DNA of 64,000 bases from JAKOUY01 sp037045185 (lineage in GTDB: Bacteria; Actinomycetota; Acidimicrobiia; Acidimicrobiales; Ilumatobacteraceae): contig JBAOHQ010000014.1 of assembly GCA_037045185.1 (NCBI GenBank), positions 386,317 through 450,316 of the forward strand, given 5' to 3'. This document shows, piece after piece, positions 30,611-38,668 of the stretch. The position numbers were made by a program, and so were the translations under genes. The stretch's first letter is position 1. Every line of letters starts with the position of its first letter. Under the pieces are notes generated by a model, which worked only from the letters and a program-made list of their open reading frames with translations, had not been told where the DNA came from and made no database searches.

Positions 30611-30627
30611 TCGTCATTTATTGACGA
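30611..30627. promoter_or_regulatory. AT-rich dyad upstream of the phage module
   Basis: TCGTCA and TGACGA flank a 5-base TTTAT spacer in an AT-rich 60-base stretch. It lies in the 178-base gap before the ParB-methylase gene and could be an operator or promoter; TTGACG at 30621 resembles a -35 box but no good -10 is visible. Confidence 0.35.
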
Positions 30628-30724
30628 TGATTACAACTATCTTAACCTGTCGTGGTATCCTTCCCGCGAGCCCCCTTGAAGGAGCCGCATCTGTCGCGGT
30701 CGAGGGGGGGCATGGGCGGCGGAT

Positions 30725-32018
30725 ATGGACGGCGGACGGACCCTTGCCCTCGACTACCGCCCGATCGGCGACCTGATCCCCTACGCGCGGAATGCCCGGA
30801 CCCATTCGGAGGCGCAGGTGGCGCTGATCGCCGGCTCGATCCGGGAATACGGCTTCACCAATCCGGTGCTGGTCGACGGCGACGAACGGCATCATCGCCG
30901 GCCATGGCCGGGTGCTGGCGGCGCGCAAGCTTGGGCTGGCGACGGTGCCGGTGATCGAGCTTGCCCATCTGAGCGAGGCGCAGAAGCGGGCCTATGTGCT
31001 GGCCGACAACAAGCTGGCCGAAGCAGGCGGGCTGGGACAGGGACCTGCTGGCGCTGGAACTGGGCGATCTGCGCGACATGGCGGTGGACCTGGCAAGCCT
31101 CGGCTTCGAGGCCGGGGAGACTGGATGCGCTGCTGAACGCGGGCGGCGCCGATCCTCGGGATGACGATGTCCCCGAGCCGCCGCGCGACGCCGGTCTCGC
31201 GGCCGGGCGATCTGTGGATCCTCGGGCGGCCATCGGCTGCTCTGCGGCGATGCCACCGATGCCGGCGACGGTGGCGCCGGCTGCTGGACGGCGTGCGGCC
31301 GCATGCTGATGGTGACCGATCCGCCCTATGGCGTGGACTACGACCCGCGCCTGGCGCGAACCAGGACGGGTCGCGCTCCAGACGGACCAAGGCGCAGCGG
31401 GCAAGGTGCTGAATCGACGACCGGCGCCGACTGGCGCGAGGCCTGGGCGCTGTTCCCCGGGGATGTCGCCTATGTCTGGCACGGGGCGCTGCACGCCGAT
31501 CACGCGTGGCCGAGAGCCTGCATGGCCAAGCCGGTCTTTGCGATCCGCAGCCAGATCATCTGGGCCAAGGAGCGGCTGGTGCTCTGACCGCGGGCGACTA
31601 TCACTGGCAGCACGAACCCTGCTGGTCATGCGGTGCGCGACGAAGGCCAGCCGGTCACTGGCGCGGGAGACCGCAGGCAGACGACGGTCTGGGACGATCG
31701 CCAGCCGGCGACCAGGATGCGCGCCACCGTCCATGGCACCCAGAAGCCGGTCGAATGCATGCGGCGTCCGATGCGTCAACAACTCCTGCCCGCGGCCAGG
31801 CGGTGCTATGAGCCGTTCTGCGGCATCGGGCACGCACGATCATCGCGGCACGAGACCGGCCGGACGGCAGTGCTTCGCGATGGAGCTCGACCCGGTCCTA
31901 CGTCGATGTGGCGGTCGAGCGCTGGCAGGCGGGGACCGGCCGTGACGCGCTGCTGGAGGGCGACGGGCGCAGCTTTGCGGCGGTGAAGGCCGAGCGTCTG
32001 GCGGAGGGCACGACATGA
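30725..32018 (+). CDS. ParB-domain DNA adenine methyltransferase, frameshifted
   Basis: The N-terminus is a ParB/Srx nuclease-like domain (YRPIGDLIPYARNARTHSEA, GFTNPVLVDGD, IAGHGRVLAARKLG, KRAYVLADNKLAE). The C-terminus is an N6-adenine or N4-cytosine methylase: WILGGHRLLCGDAT, LMVTDPPYGVDY (catalytic DPPY, near 31315), IRSQIIWAKERLVL, VHGTQKPVECM and YEPFCGSGTTIIA. Frame changes occur throughout. Such fused proteins head the packaging region of many alphaproteobacterial prophages. Its TGA overlaps the next ATG. Confidence 0.87.
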
Positions 32019-32467
32019 TGGGACGACCGGCAGTGCTGCTGAGCGAGGCGCAGCGGGCCGAGGTGGAAACGCTGGCCGCGGTGCTGAATGCCGAGCAGAT
32101 CGCCGACTTCCTCGGCATCGGCCGGACCACCTTCTTCGCGCTGCTGAACCGCGATCCGGAACTTTGCGAACGCTACAGAAGGGGCAAGGCCCGGGCGGTG
32201 GGGGCGGTGGCGCAGAGCCTGGTGACCAGCGCGCGGGCCGGCAATGTCACCGCGATGATCTTCTTTCTGAAGACGCAGGGCGGCTGGCGGGAGACCCTGC
32301 AGGTGGCCCCGGCAGCGCCCGAGCCGCCGGATCAGCTCGACCTGACGCAGTTGAGTGACGAGGAACTCGCGGGGCTGCATGAACATGCCCGGCGGCTTCT
32401 GGAGGCACAGGCTGCGACGCTGGAGGCCAGGAGGGGAAAGTCGGATGAGCGCTGGTCAGTCGCGTGA
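32015..32467 (+). CDS. Phage HTH protein (terminase-associated)
   Basis: An intact 150-residue ORF. Its centre reads LNAEQIADFLGIGRTTFFAL with a helix-turn-helix, then CERYRRGKARAVGAVAQSL and AMIFFLKTQGGWRETL, a pattern I associate with small terminase-like DNA-binding proteins of prophages. The start overlaps the methylase stop and it is followed by a small membrane protein and the P27-type terminase small subunit. Confidence 0.65.
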   Translation: MMGRPAVLLSEAQRAEVETLAAVLNAEQIADFLGIGRTTFFALLNRDPELCERYRRGKARAVGAVAQSLVTSARAGNVTAMIFFLKTQGGWRETLQVAPAAPEPPDQLDLTQLSDEELAGLHEHARRLLEAQAATLEARRGKSDERWSVA

Positions 32468-32672
32468 AGCCTCGCTGCTGGAGGTCGTCGCCGGCACGGG
32501 GACGGGCTTCCTGCTGTCGCTCTGGGTGCAGCGGCTGCTGTTCCCGGCCCTGGGGCATGATCTCGTGCTGTCCGAGAACCTGCTGGTCTCGACGGTGTTC
32601 ACCGCCCTGTCGCTGCTGCGCGGCTATGGGGTGCGCCGGCTCTTCAACGCCCTTCGGGACCGGCTGCCATGA
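32445..32672 (+). CDS. Small membrane protein (DUF7220-like)
   Basis: 75 residues with AGGAGG upstream of the ATG at 32445. Two hydrophobic stretches (LLEVVAGTGTGFLLSLWVQ and LLVSTVFTALSLLRGYGVR) suggest two membrane helices. Such proteins commonly sit between the methylase and terminase genes in Rhodobacter prophages; function unknown. It overlaps genes on both sides. Confidence 0.6.
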   Translation: MSAGQSREASLLEVVAGTGTGFLLSLWVQRLLFPALGHDLVLSENLLVSTVFTALSLLRGYGVRRLFNALRDRLP

Positions 32673-33247
32673 GCGGCCCGCCCCGCAAGCCGAGCGCCTG
32701 GCGCCGGGCCGAGGGCAACCGCGGCAAGCGGGCCTGGAACCATGCCGAGCCGGTGCCGCCGAAGGATCTGCCGCGCTGCCCCTCGCATCTCGGCACCGAG
32801 GCGCGCAGGGAGTGGCGGCGGCTGGTCGGGGTGCTGCATGACATGGGGGTGATCACGGCGATCGACCGGGCGGTGCTGGCCGCCTATTGCCAGGCCTGGG
32901 GCCGCTGGGTGGAGGCGGAGACCAAGCTGAAGGAGACGCCGCTCTTGATCCGCACGCCCTCGGGCTATGTGCAGCAATCGCCCTGGCTGTCGGTGGCCAA
33001 CCGGCAGATGGAACTGATGGGGCGCTACATGGCCGAGATCGGGCTGACCCCGGCGGCGCGCTCGCGCATCGTCGTGCAGGGCCTCGCGTCCGAACCGGAG
33101 CCGGTGACCAAGATCCAGATCGTGATGGTCGGCAAGGACGAGAATGGCAACATCGTCGAGCGCCCCCTGGACGGGAGCCGCGATGACTACGAGAGCTTTG
33201 GCCGGCCCGGCGAGACGCGACAGCTGGTGTTGAACAAGGATCTCTGA
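32669..33247 (+). CDS. Phage terminase small subunit, P27 family
   Basis: An intact 192-residue ORF. RRAEGNRGKRAWNHAEPVPP, then LPRCPSHLGTEARREWRRL, ITAIDRAVLAAYCQAWGRW and a C-terminal MGRYMAEIGLTPAARSRI are diagnostic of the P27 small terminase, which recognises phage DNA for packaging. No large terminase, portal or capsid gene follows; instead a resolvase gene does, so the packaging module is cut short here. Confidence 0.88.
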   Translation: MSGPPRKPSAWRRAEGNRGKRAWNHAEPVPPKDLPRCPSHLGTEARREWRRLVGVLHDMGVITAIDRAVLAAYCQAWGRWVEAETKLKETPLLIRTPSGYVQQSPWLSVANRQMELMGRYMAEIGLTPAARSRIVVQGLASEPEPVTKIQIVMVGKDENGNIVERPLDGSRDDYESFGRPGETRQLVLNKDL

Positions 33248-33339
33248 TCGATGGCTTGACTGCCGGCACCTGTCACGGCCTGTACGGAGCTGCGCAACGA
33301 ACGTTACGCAGGTCTGCACGGGGGCAGGATATGGATGGC

Positions 33340-34026
33340 ATGGCGGTGCAGAGCGGCTGGTGGCCTATGAGCGGGTGTCGACGGCGCGGCAGGGGCTGTC
33401 GGGGCTCGGGCTCGAGGCGCAGCGCAAGGCAATCGGCGATTTTGCGTCTGCCCGTGGCGCCGAGGTGCTGGCGCGGTTCACCGAAGTGGAGAGCGGGCGC
33501 AAGGCCGACCGTCCGGAACTGGCCCGGGCGCTGCATCTGGCGAAGGTCACCGGCGCCACGCTGGTGATCGCCAGGCTGGACCGGCTCTCGCGCAATGCGG
33601 CCTTCCTGCTGGCGCTCAGGGACAGCGGGGTGAGGTTCCTGGCCTGCGACATGCCGCAGGCCAATGACCTGACCGTGGGCGTGATGGCGCTGGTGGCGGA
33701 GGCCGAGCGCGAGGCGATCTCGCGGCGGACGAAGGAGGCCCTTGCCGCGGCCCGGTCCCGCGGGGTGCGGCTCGGCAACCCGAACGGCGCGGCAAGCCTG
33801 CGGCGGGCCGGCAAGGGCGGGGCCGCGCTCCGTGCCGCCGTCACCGCCAATGCCGACAGCTTCGCCCGAGACCTCGCCCCCGTCATCGCGGATATCCGGG
33901 CCGGCGGCGCGACCTCGCTCAGGGCCATCGCCGCCGAACTCACCGCCAGAGGCATCAGGACACGGCGCGGTGGGAAGTGGCAGGTGTCGCAACGTCAAGG
34001 CCCTGCTGCGGCGGCTGGTGGGCTGA
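33340..34026 (+). CDS. Serine resolvase/invertase family recombinase
   Basis: The main frame begins within (V)AYERVSTARQGLSGLGLEAQ, containing the catalytic Ser, then ATLVIARLDRLSRNAAFLLA, NDLTVGVMALVAEAEREAIS and a C-terminal helix-turn-helix region (SLRAIAAELTARGIRTRRGG, then VKALLRRLVG). The start is unclear: the ATG at 33340 needs one base change to join the frame; a GTG at 33360 is in frame. One frame change near 33985. About 220 residues. It lies where structural phage genes would be expected. Confidence 0.8.
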
Positions 34027-34065
34027 GGGCACGGCAAAGGGGGCCCCTCAAGGCGCCGGTACGAT

Positions 34066-34700
34066 CTACCGCCACGACACATACCGCGCCGAGAACATAG
34101 CTGTCATCGGTGTCGGGCCAGACATCCCAGTCCGGATCGCCCCAGACCCTCCAAGGCTCTACAGGACCATCCCCCGGGAAGGGATCTTTCTCGGGTGCGA
34201 GTTCGCGCGTTGTCAGGGCCTCGGCGTAGGTCTGGCTGCCATCAGGGTTGATCAGATAGTGAAGCGGCCCCGGGGGATTGTGGACCAGCCATTCCTCTAC
34301 GACGACGCCCCTCTCGATGATGAACATCCGGTCGCGCTCGTATTGGCTGGCGAAGCCGGCATGGACATAGTTGCGCAGGCGCCCCTCCGGGCAACGAAGC
34401 GCGCCGCTGACCCAGGTCGCCGGTTTCGGGAACGGCCCGCGCGGAAACAGCGTCTTGAGCGTGACCTCCTGCGGCCCCCCGTCGGTCTGAACGAGGCCGT
34501 CCTCGATCCCGGTCAGGAACAGGCGTTGGTTGAGGATTTCCCAGGTTGCGACGTAGCCCCGCCAGTTGGCGGTGCTGAGCCGGAGGAACTTCAGGTCGCC
34601 GCGCCTTCGGCCGGCGCCTCAGGCAGTCTTCAAGCGGAGTGGCGCAAAGGTCGAGAATGCGGCCGTGATGGATCAGCCGGTCAGGCATCTGGGCAGTCAT
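34066..34700 (-). CDS. Unknown protein, frameshifted
   Basis: Frame-corrected product of about 210 residues: MTAQMPDRLIHHGRILDLCA, then RGYVATWEILNQRLFLTGIE, a middle with TLKTLFPRGPFPKPATWVSG, then MFIIERGVVVEEWLVHNPPG and a C-terminus rich in Trp and Asp (WGDPDWDVWPDTDD). I do not recognise the family. Frame changes lie near 34330 and 34570. It converges on the resolvase gene. Confidence 0.55.
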
Positions 34701-34893
34701 GGGGGCTCCGTTGCAGCTGCGCAGAGAGCGTTGCGCATGGCTGGATTACTACCATGAACAGGCCCTGCCGTGCAAATCGACGGCCTCGCAACATACTGGA
34801 ATCATTCATGTAATATGGATATTTTTTCTGCATCTCGGGGTCGGACCGTCCGGCGCAAATCACCGCCGGATTAGTTCGCGCTGAACAACGCCC

Positions 34894-35062
34894 TCAGGCT
34901 GCGGTGAACCACTTGCGCAACGGATTTGGGCTTGTTTGGGCAGCGAGGAAGGCGGCGGCGATCCAGGTAAGCCAAACCCTGAGGTAGGCTAGGATCTTGC
35001 GGATGTTGTGGCCGCATGCGCAGAGCATGGCAAAGATGGCATCACCGAAGTGGTCCATCAAT
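34894..35062 (-). pseudogene. C-terminal remnant of an IS5-type transposase
   Basis: About 55 residues remain: DHFGDAIFAMLCACGHNIRK, ILAYLRVWLTWIAAAFLA, ending in TGA at 34894. This resembles the C-terminus of IS5-type transposases. The rest of the element is gone; the region 34701-34893 upstream of it holds no gene I can support. Confidence 0.6.
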
Positions 35063-35208
35063 GACGGCCCTACTTTCCGACTTCATATCCGCCCGTATAA
35101 GAAGATAGAGTTCTTCGCCGGGAACCAGTTGATCCAGACGGACGGGTGCCGATGATCCGCTGGGAATCGCGTGAGGTTGCAGAATCGACGGCGGTGCGAG
35201 GGTGGAGC

Positions 35209-35403
35209 ATGGCGAGCAAAACGAGACCTCCCCGTGAACAGGCTGCCCGTGCCCTGTGCAAGCTGGACAGCAACCCGCCCGACATCAACTTCGGCGGCGA
35301 GCCGATGTGGCACAGCTACCTGCCGCAGGTGGATGTCGTGCTGCGCGTGGTCCTCGGCGATGATGCCTGGGCGGCCATGGTCGAGGCGGAGAGGGGTGGG
35401 TGA
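35209..35403 (+). CDS. Small unknown protein
   Basis: 64 residues from the ATG at 35209 (GGTGGAG upstream). MASKTRPPREQAARALCKLD, then PDINFGGEPMWHSYLPQVDV and VLGDDAWAAMVEAE. No family recognised. The TGA overlaps the next GTG start (GTGA). Confidence 0.5.
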   Translation: MASKTRPPREQAARALCKLDSNPPDINFGGEPMWHSYLPQVDVVLRVVLGDDAWAAMVEAERGG

Positions 35404-35624
35404 AGCGCTATGCTACGGCATTCGGCTTCATGACCCGCAAGGCCGCGAAGGCCGCACTTGATGACATGATCCGCGCAGGAGAGGTCCGCAAGGGGGAGAA
35501 GCCGCTGATCGAGCCATACGAGACGCACACGGCGTCATCACTCGCCCAAGGGCCGGAGCCGGTTCGCCGCTACTGCATCACGCTTCTGGAGACACGGCGA
35601 CGGGCGCGGCCGGCTGCGACGTAA
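35400..35624 (+). CDS. Small unknown basic protein
   Basis: 74 residues from a GTG overlapping the previous stop. KRYATAFGFMTRKAAKAALD and DMIRAGEVRKGEKPLIEPYE, ending RRRARPAAT. Basic and helical; no family recognised. Translationally coupled to the preceding ORF, so the pair may work together. Confidence 0.45.
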   Translation: MKRYATAFGFMTRKAAKAALDDMIRAGEVRKGEKPLIEPYETHTASSLAQGPEPVRRYCITLLETRRRARPAAT

Positions 35625-35643
35625 CGGCGGCGGGCAGAGGCGG

Positions 35644-35775
35644 TCAGGCCAGCAGCGCCAGGCACAGGCCCAAGGCCGCGGCCGTGACGGCCGAGACCCG
35701 GAGCATGTAGCCTCCGAGATTGCGATCTGCCGACGCAAGATGCGCAGGTGGTATTCTGTGGTCGAGGTGAATCAT
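35644..35775 (-). CDS. Very small membrane protein
   Basis: 43 residues: a polar N-terminus MIHLDHRIPPAHLASADRNL and one hydrophobic C-terminal helix (VSAVTAAALGLCLALLA). Short single-helix proteins like this are easily spurious; the only support is the clean hydrophobic pattern and the start/stop placement. Confidence 0.3.
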   Translation of the reverse strand: MIHLDHRIPPAHLASADRNLGGYMLRVSAVTAAALGLCLALLA

Positions 35776-35912
35776 GGCGCGGTCCTGTTGCCTGCGGGGA
35801 AACTAACACAGCCCACAGGGAAAGTGTCCAGTGCGCGTTGTCGCACCCCAAGGCCCCACCATCGGCGGGCTTCTTTGTGGCAATCTTGCGCTGATGTTCA
35901 CTTGGTGTTCTC

Positions 35913-36254
35913 ATGACGGCTTCCGCTGGAATCACTGCCATGCCTGTCGCGCACCCTTCGTCAAACCCGTTCCGAAACCGGCTCATGAGAGATGCCGCCG
36001 CTGACGGCATGCTCATCATCATGCGGTGCAACGGCTGCCGGCGCGCGACCCACTTCTGGGCCGCCGACCTGGTATCTGTCCTGGGCGATCTGCATCAGGT
36101 CCACGTTCCGCCTTGGCCGTGCAGCAGGTGCCGGACAACGGAATACATCAACGTAACCTGGACAATCCCGAGCGCGGAGATGCTGCGCGGGTTGACCGTG
36201 CGTCGGCCTGTCCGCAAGGTTGAGCGGTGGATCTGGCGCGATGAGAAGACTTGA
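35913..36254 (+). CDS. Conserved zinc-ribbon-like protein
   Basis: An intact ORF of up to 113 residues. The core has MRCNGCRRATHFWAADLVSV and WPCSRCRTTEYINVTW, i.e. two CxxC pairs, and ends VRRPVRKVERWIWRD. I recall small proteins of this pattern as common in Rhizobiales and Rhodobacterales accessory DNA, without known function. The start could be the ATG at 35913 or 35940. Confidence 0.6.
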   Translation: MTASAGITAMPVAHPSSNPFRNRLMRDAAADGMLIIMRCNGCRRATHFWAADLVSVLGDLHQVHVPPWPCSRCRTTEYINVTWTIPSAEMLRGLTVRRPVRKVERWIWRDEKT

Positions 36255-36257
36255 CCC

Positions 36258-36893
36258 ATGTGCAACCTCTACAACCAGACCACCGCGGTCGAGGCGATGC
36301 GCCGGCTGTTCGACGGACTGGACAACCTCGCGGGCAATCATCGAGCCGGGCGGCATCTATCCCGACCGCCTGGCGCCGATCGTCACGGCCGAGGGGCAGG
36401 GGCATGTCCTGCGCCGCGCCCGCTGGGGTCTGCCATCTCCGCCGCAGTTTCATAGTCCCGTCTGGGATCGACCGTGGCGTGACGAACGTCCGCAACACCG
36501 GCATCGCCGCACTGGCGGCGCTGGCTGGGGCCGGAGCATCGCTGCCTGGTGCCGGTCGACGCGCTTCGCCGAGCCGCGACCAGGCGGCCGAGGCGCTGGC
36601 AATGCGTGGTTCCGGCTCGCAAGAAGATCGGCCGATGTTCTTTGCCGGGATCTGGGTGCCAGCAATGGGCCTCGATCCGCAAGCTGAAGGACGGGGAAAC
36701 CACCGACGACCTCTATGCGTTCCTGACCTGCGAGCCGAATGCAGAGGTAGGCGCAATCCACCCCAAGGCGATGCCGGTGATCCTGACCGAGGCGGCGGAA
36801 TGGTCGGCCTGGCTGGCCGCGCCATGGGCGGAGGCAAAGGCGCTGCAACGACCGCTGCCTGACGGTGCGCTGGTTGTGGTCGCCCCGGACTAG
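36258..36893 (+). CDS. SRAP (HMCES/YedK) family DNA-protein crosslink protein, frameshifted
   Basis: MCNLYNQTTAVEAM places the catalytic Cys at position 2 after Met removal; RRARWGLPSPPQF and TNVRNTASPHW follow, then RCLVPVDAFAEP, a corrupted FAGIW-type strand, and the C-terminal AIHPKAMPVILTEAAEWSAW. SRAP proteins covalently trap abasic sites in single-stranded DNA. Frame changes lie near 36330, 36460, 36530, 36600 and 36660. The stop overlaps that of the convergent gene. Confidence 0.85.
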
Positions 36894-37126
36894 CCGTCCC
36901 GATATTCGATCACCAGCTTGCAGCCCGGAAGATCAGCGACCAGCTCGCGCGCATGTTCCAACGCCTCTGCCTCGCCGTCGATCATGGATGAAAACGCCGC
37001 AAGGGCGTCGTCGTCGCCACCGGCCTCCCAGTATGGACCGGTCACCAGCCAGATGTTGCTGCCGGGGCCTTGCGACTGCAGAGCGGTGACGATCATCCCT
37101 TCGCCGGGCTTCGACTCATCGGTCAT
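36890..37126 (-). CDS. Small unknown acidic protein
   Basis: 78 residues from the ATG at 37126, preceded by CAGGAGGA. MTDESKPGEGMIVTALQSQG, WLVTGPYWEAGGDDDALAAF and CKLVIEYRDG. No family recognised. Intact. Confidence 0.5.
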   Translation of the reverse strand: MTDESKPGEGMIVTALQSQGPGSNIWLVTGPYWEAGGDDDALAAFSSMIDGEAEALEHARELVADLPGCKLVIEYRDG

Positions 37127-37230
37127 GGTACGTCCTCCTGACCGCATCAGAACAGAAGACGAACACTCCGACAACCCTTCTGGAGAGCGGGCCGCCAGCA
37201 TGTTATCGTTAACCATGAGGGGGAGCGCCC

Positions 37231-37485
37231 ATGGAAATCGACATCACCATCCCGCGCGAAGACCTCGACCTGCTGACCCGCATCAACCTGCTGGAACAGA
37301 TTGCGGTGGGCGCAACTCAGGAAGCCGGAGGCGGACCGCGCGAGGCGGCCGTGGCGCTCATGACCGCGACCGCACTGGTCTTGCTCAGCAACGGGGGTAA
37401 GGCGGCGCCCGAAATGGCAGCGATGATCCCCATGGCGATCGAAGCTGCACAGAAGATACTGGATGCCCAGATTAATGATGAATGA
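37231..37485 (+). CDS. Small unknown helical protein
   Basis: 84 residues with GAGGGGGAG before the ATG. Acidic MEIDITIPREDLDLLTRINL, then a mostly helical Ala-rich body ending AAQKILDAQINDE. No family recognised. Intact. Confidence 0.5.
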   Translation: MEIDITIPREDLDLLTRINLLEQIAVGATQEAGGGPREAAVALMTATALVLLSNGGKAAPEMAAMIPMAIEAAQKILDAQINDE

Positions 37486-37523
37486 TGCAGCACTTCCAGA
37501 GAAGCCCGGCCGAAAATGCGCTG

Positions 37524-37886
37524 TCAGCGCCAAGGCCAGTTCCGGTGAGTGGTGAATCGCTGGACCGGCTTGGGCCGTGGCTCTTCAGGATAGCGGATTT
37601 CCAGCTGCCGGTGCGCTTGCTGCCAACCGGGAGTCTTTACCTCGCCGCGCGCGATCCTTGGCAGCGTCTCCCGGGCAAGGGTGAAATATACTGCATTTCC
37701 TCGGAAGCGCTTCGGCAGCAGGCAGAGTAGCGGGTCCGGGGAGACATAAACCCTGCGCAGATCCCACCATGCTTCGTCCCGCACAACCGAGGGCGGAAGC
37801 AGCGGAAGTTCATCGAGATTGTCCGTTCGGCGTGTGAGCCCGTCGAAATCGAAAAGCACGGGAGCATCACAGGAAAGCCGGAAGGC
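37524..37886 (-). pseudogene. Gene fragment truncated by an IS6 remnant
   Basis: An open minus-strand frame with protein-like composition: APVLFDFDGLTRRTDNLDEL, VRDEAWWDLRRVYVSPDPLL and YFTLARETLPRIARGE. Its 5' end runs into the IS6 transposase fragment at 37887, so the true start has been lost. Identity unknown. Confidence 0.45.
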
Positions 37887-38040
37887 GGCATCGAGATCAG
37901 CCATGAGACGGTGAGGTTCTGGTGTAACCGGTTCGGCCCGATGCTCGCCGCCGAGGTCAGGAAACGCCGGGTCGACCCGACGCGGTGCTGCCGCCAGTGG
38001 CGCTGGCATCTCGACGAGATGTTCGTGAAGATAAACTTGA
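37887..38040 (+). mobile_element. IS6-family transposase fragment
   Basis: GIEISHETVRFWCNRFGPML and AAEVRKRRVDP, followed by WHLDEMFVKI, match the middle of IS6-type DDE transposases (catalytic first Asp in the LDEMFVKI-type motif). Both ends are missing. Other pieces of the same family lie at 47317 and 48805. Confidence 0.75.
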
Positions 38041-38161
38041 ATGGATCTTTCCGAAGCATGCAGCGAATAGGGACCCGGCGGGGCAGATTCGACAGATACT
38101 GCTTGACAGATTTCCGATTCGGAAAAATGATGACCAATAGCATTCGGAAACGGAACAGCCT

Positions 38162-38665
38162 ATGTCGCAGCGCTATGCCATCGACGATCTCGACCGGCAG
38201 ATCATCGGCTACCTGACCGAGGACGGGCGCCTTTCCGCGGCCGAGATCGCCGGGCGGATCGGCACGGTTTCGGAACGCACGATCCGCAACCGCATTGCTG
38301 GGCTATTGCAGGCCAAGATGATCGTGATCGGTGCGATACCTGACCCCTCGATGCTGGGCCGCGACGTGCAGGTGGAACTGATCATCGAGGTGGAGCCGGG
38401 GCGGCTGGACGAGGTGGCCATCGTCCTCGCCGAATACGACGAGATCGGCTACCTCGCCGCGATCAGCGGCAACTCCGCCCTCAGCGCCTCGCTTTTCGCC
38501 GAGGACCATGCGGCGGTGCTGGAATTCGTCGACCAGGAACTGGGGCGGCTGCCCGGCGTCCTGCGCGTCAGCAGCTCGGTCGTGCTGCGGCTCTACAAGG
38601 TTTTCGGCACGAGGACGACCGCGCTCAGCCGCGGGACGGACCTCGGCGGCAAGAAGAAGGGATAG
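38162..38665 (+). CDS. Lrp/AsnC-family transcription regulator
   Basis: An intact 167-residue ORF. N-terminal winged helix (IDDLDRQIIGYLTEDGRLSA, AEIAGRIGTVSERTIRNRIA) and C-terminal RAM/ligand-binding domain (VQVELIIEVEPGRLDEVAI, LPGVLRVSSSVVLRLYKVF). It lies 3 bases upstream of the hydantoinase-like gene, so it is first in the operon and probably controls it in response to the substrate or product. An IS6 scar lies just upstream, where its promoter should be. Confidence 0.88.
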   Translation: MSQRYAIDDLDRQIIGYLTEDGRLSAAEIAGRIGTVSERTIRNRIAGLLQAKMIVIGAIPDPSMLGRDVQVELIIEVEPGRLDEVAIVLAEYDEIGYLAAISGNSALSASLFAEDHAAVLEFVDQELGRLPGVLRVSSSVVLRLYKVFGTRTTALSRGTDLGGKKKG

Positions 38666-38668
38666 CGG

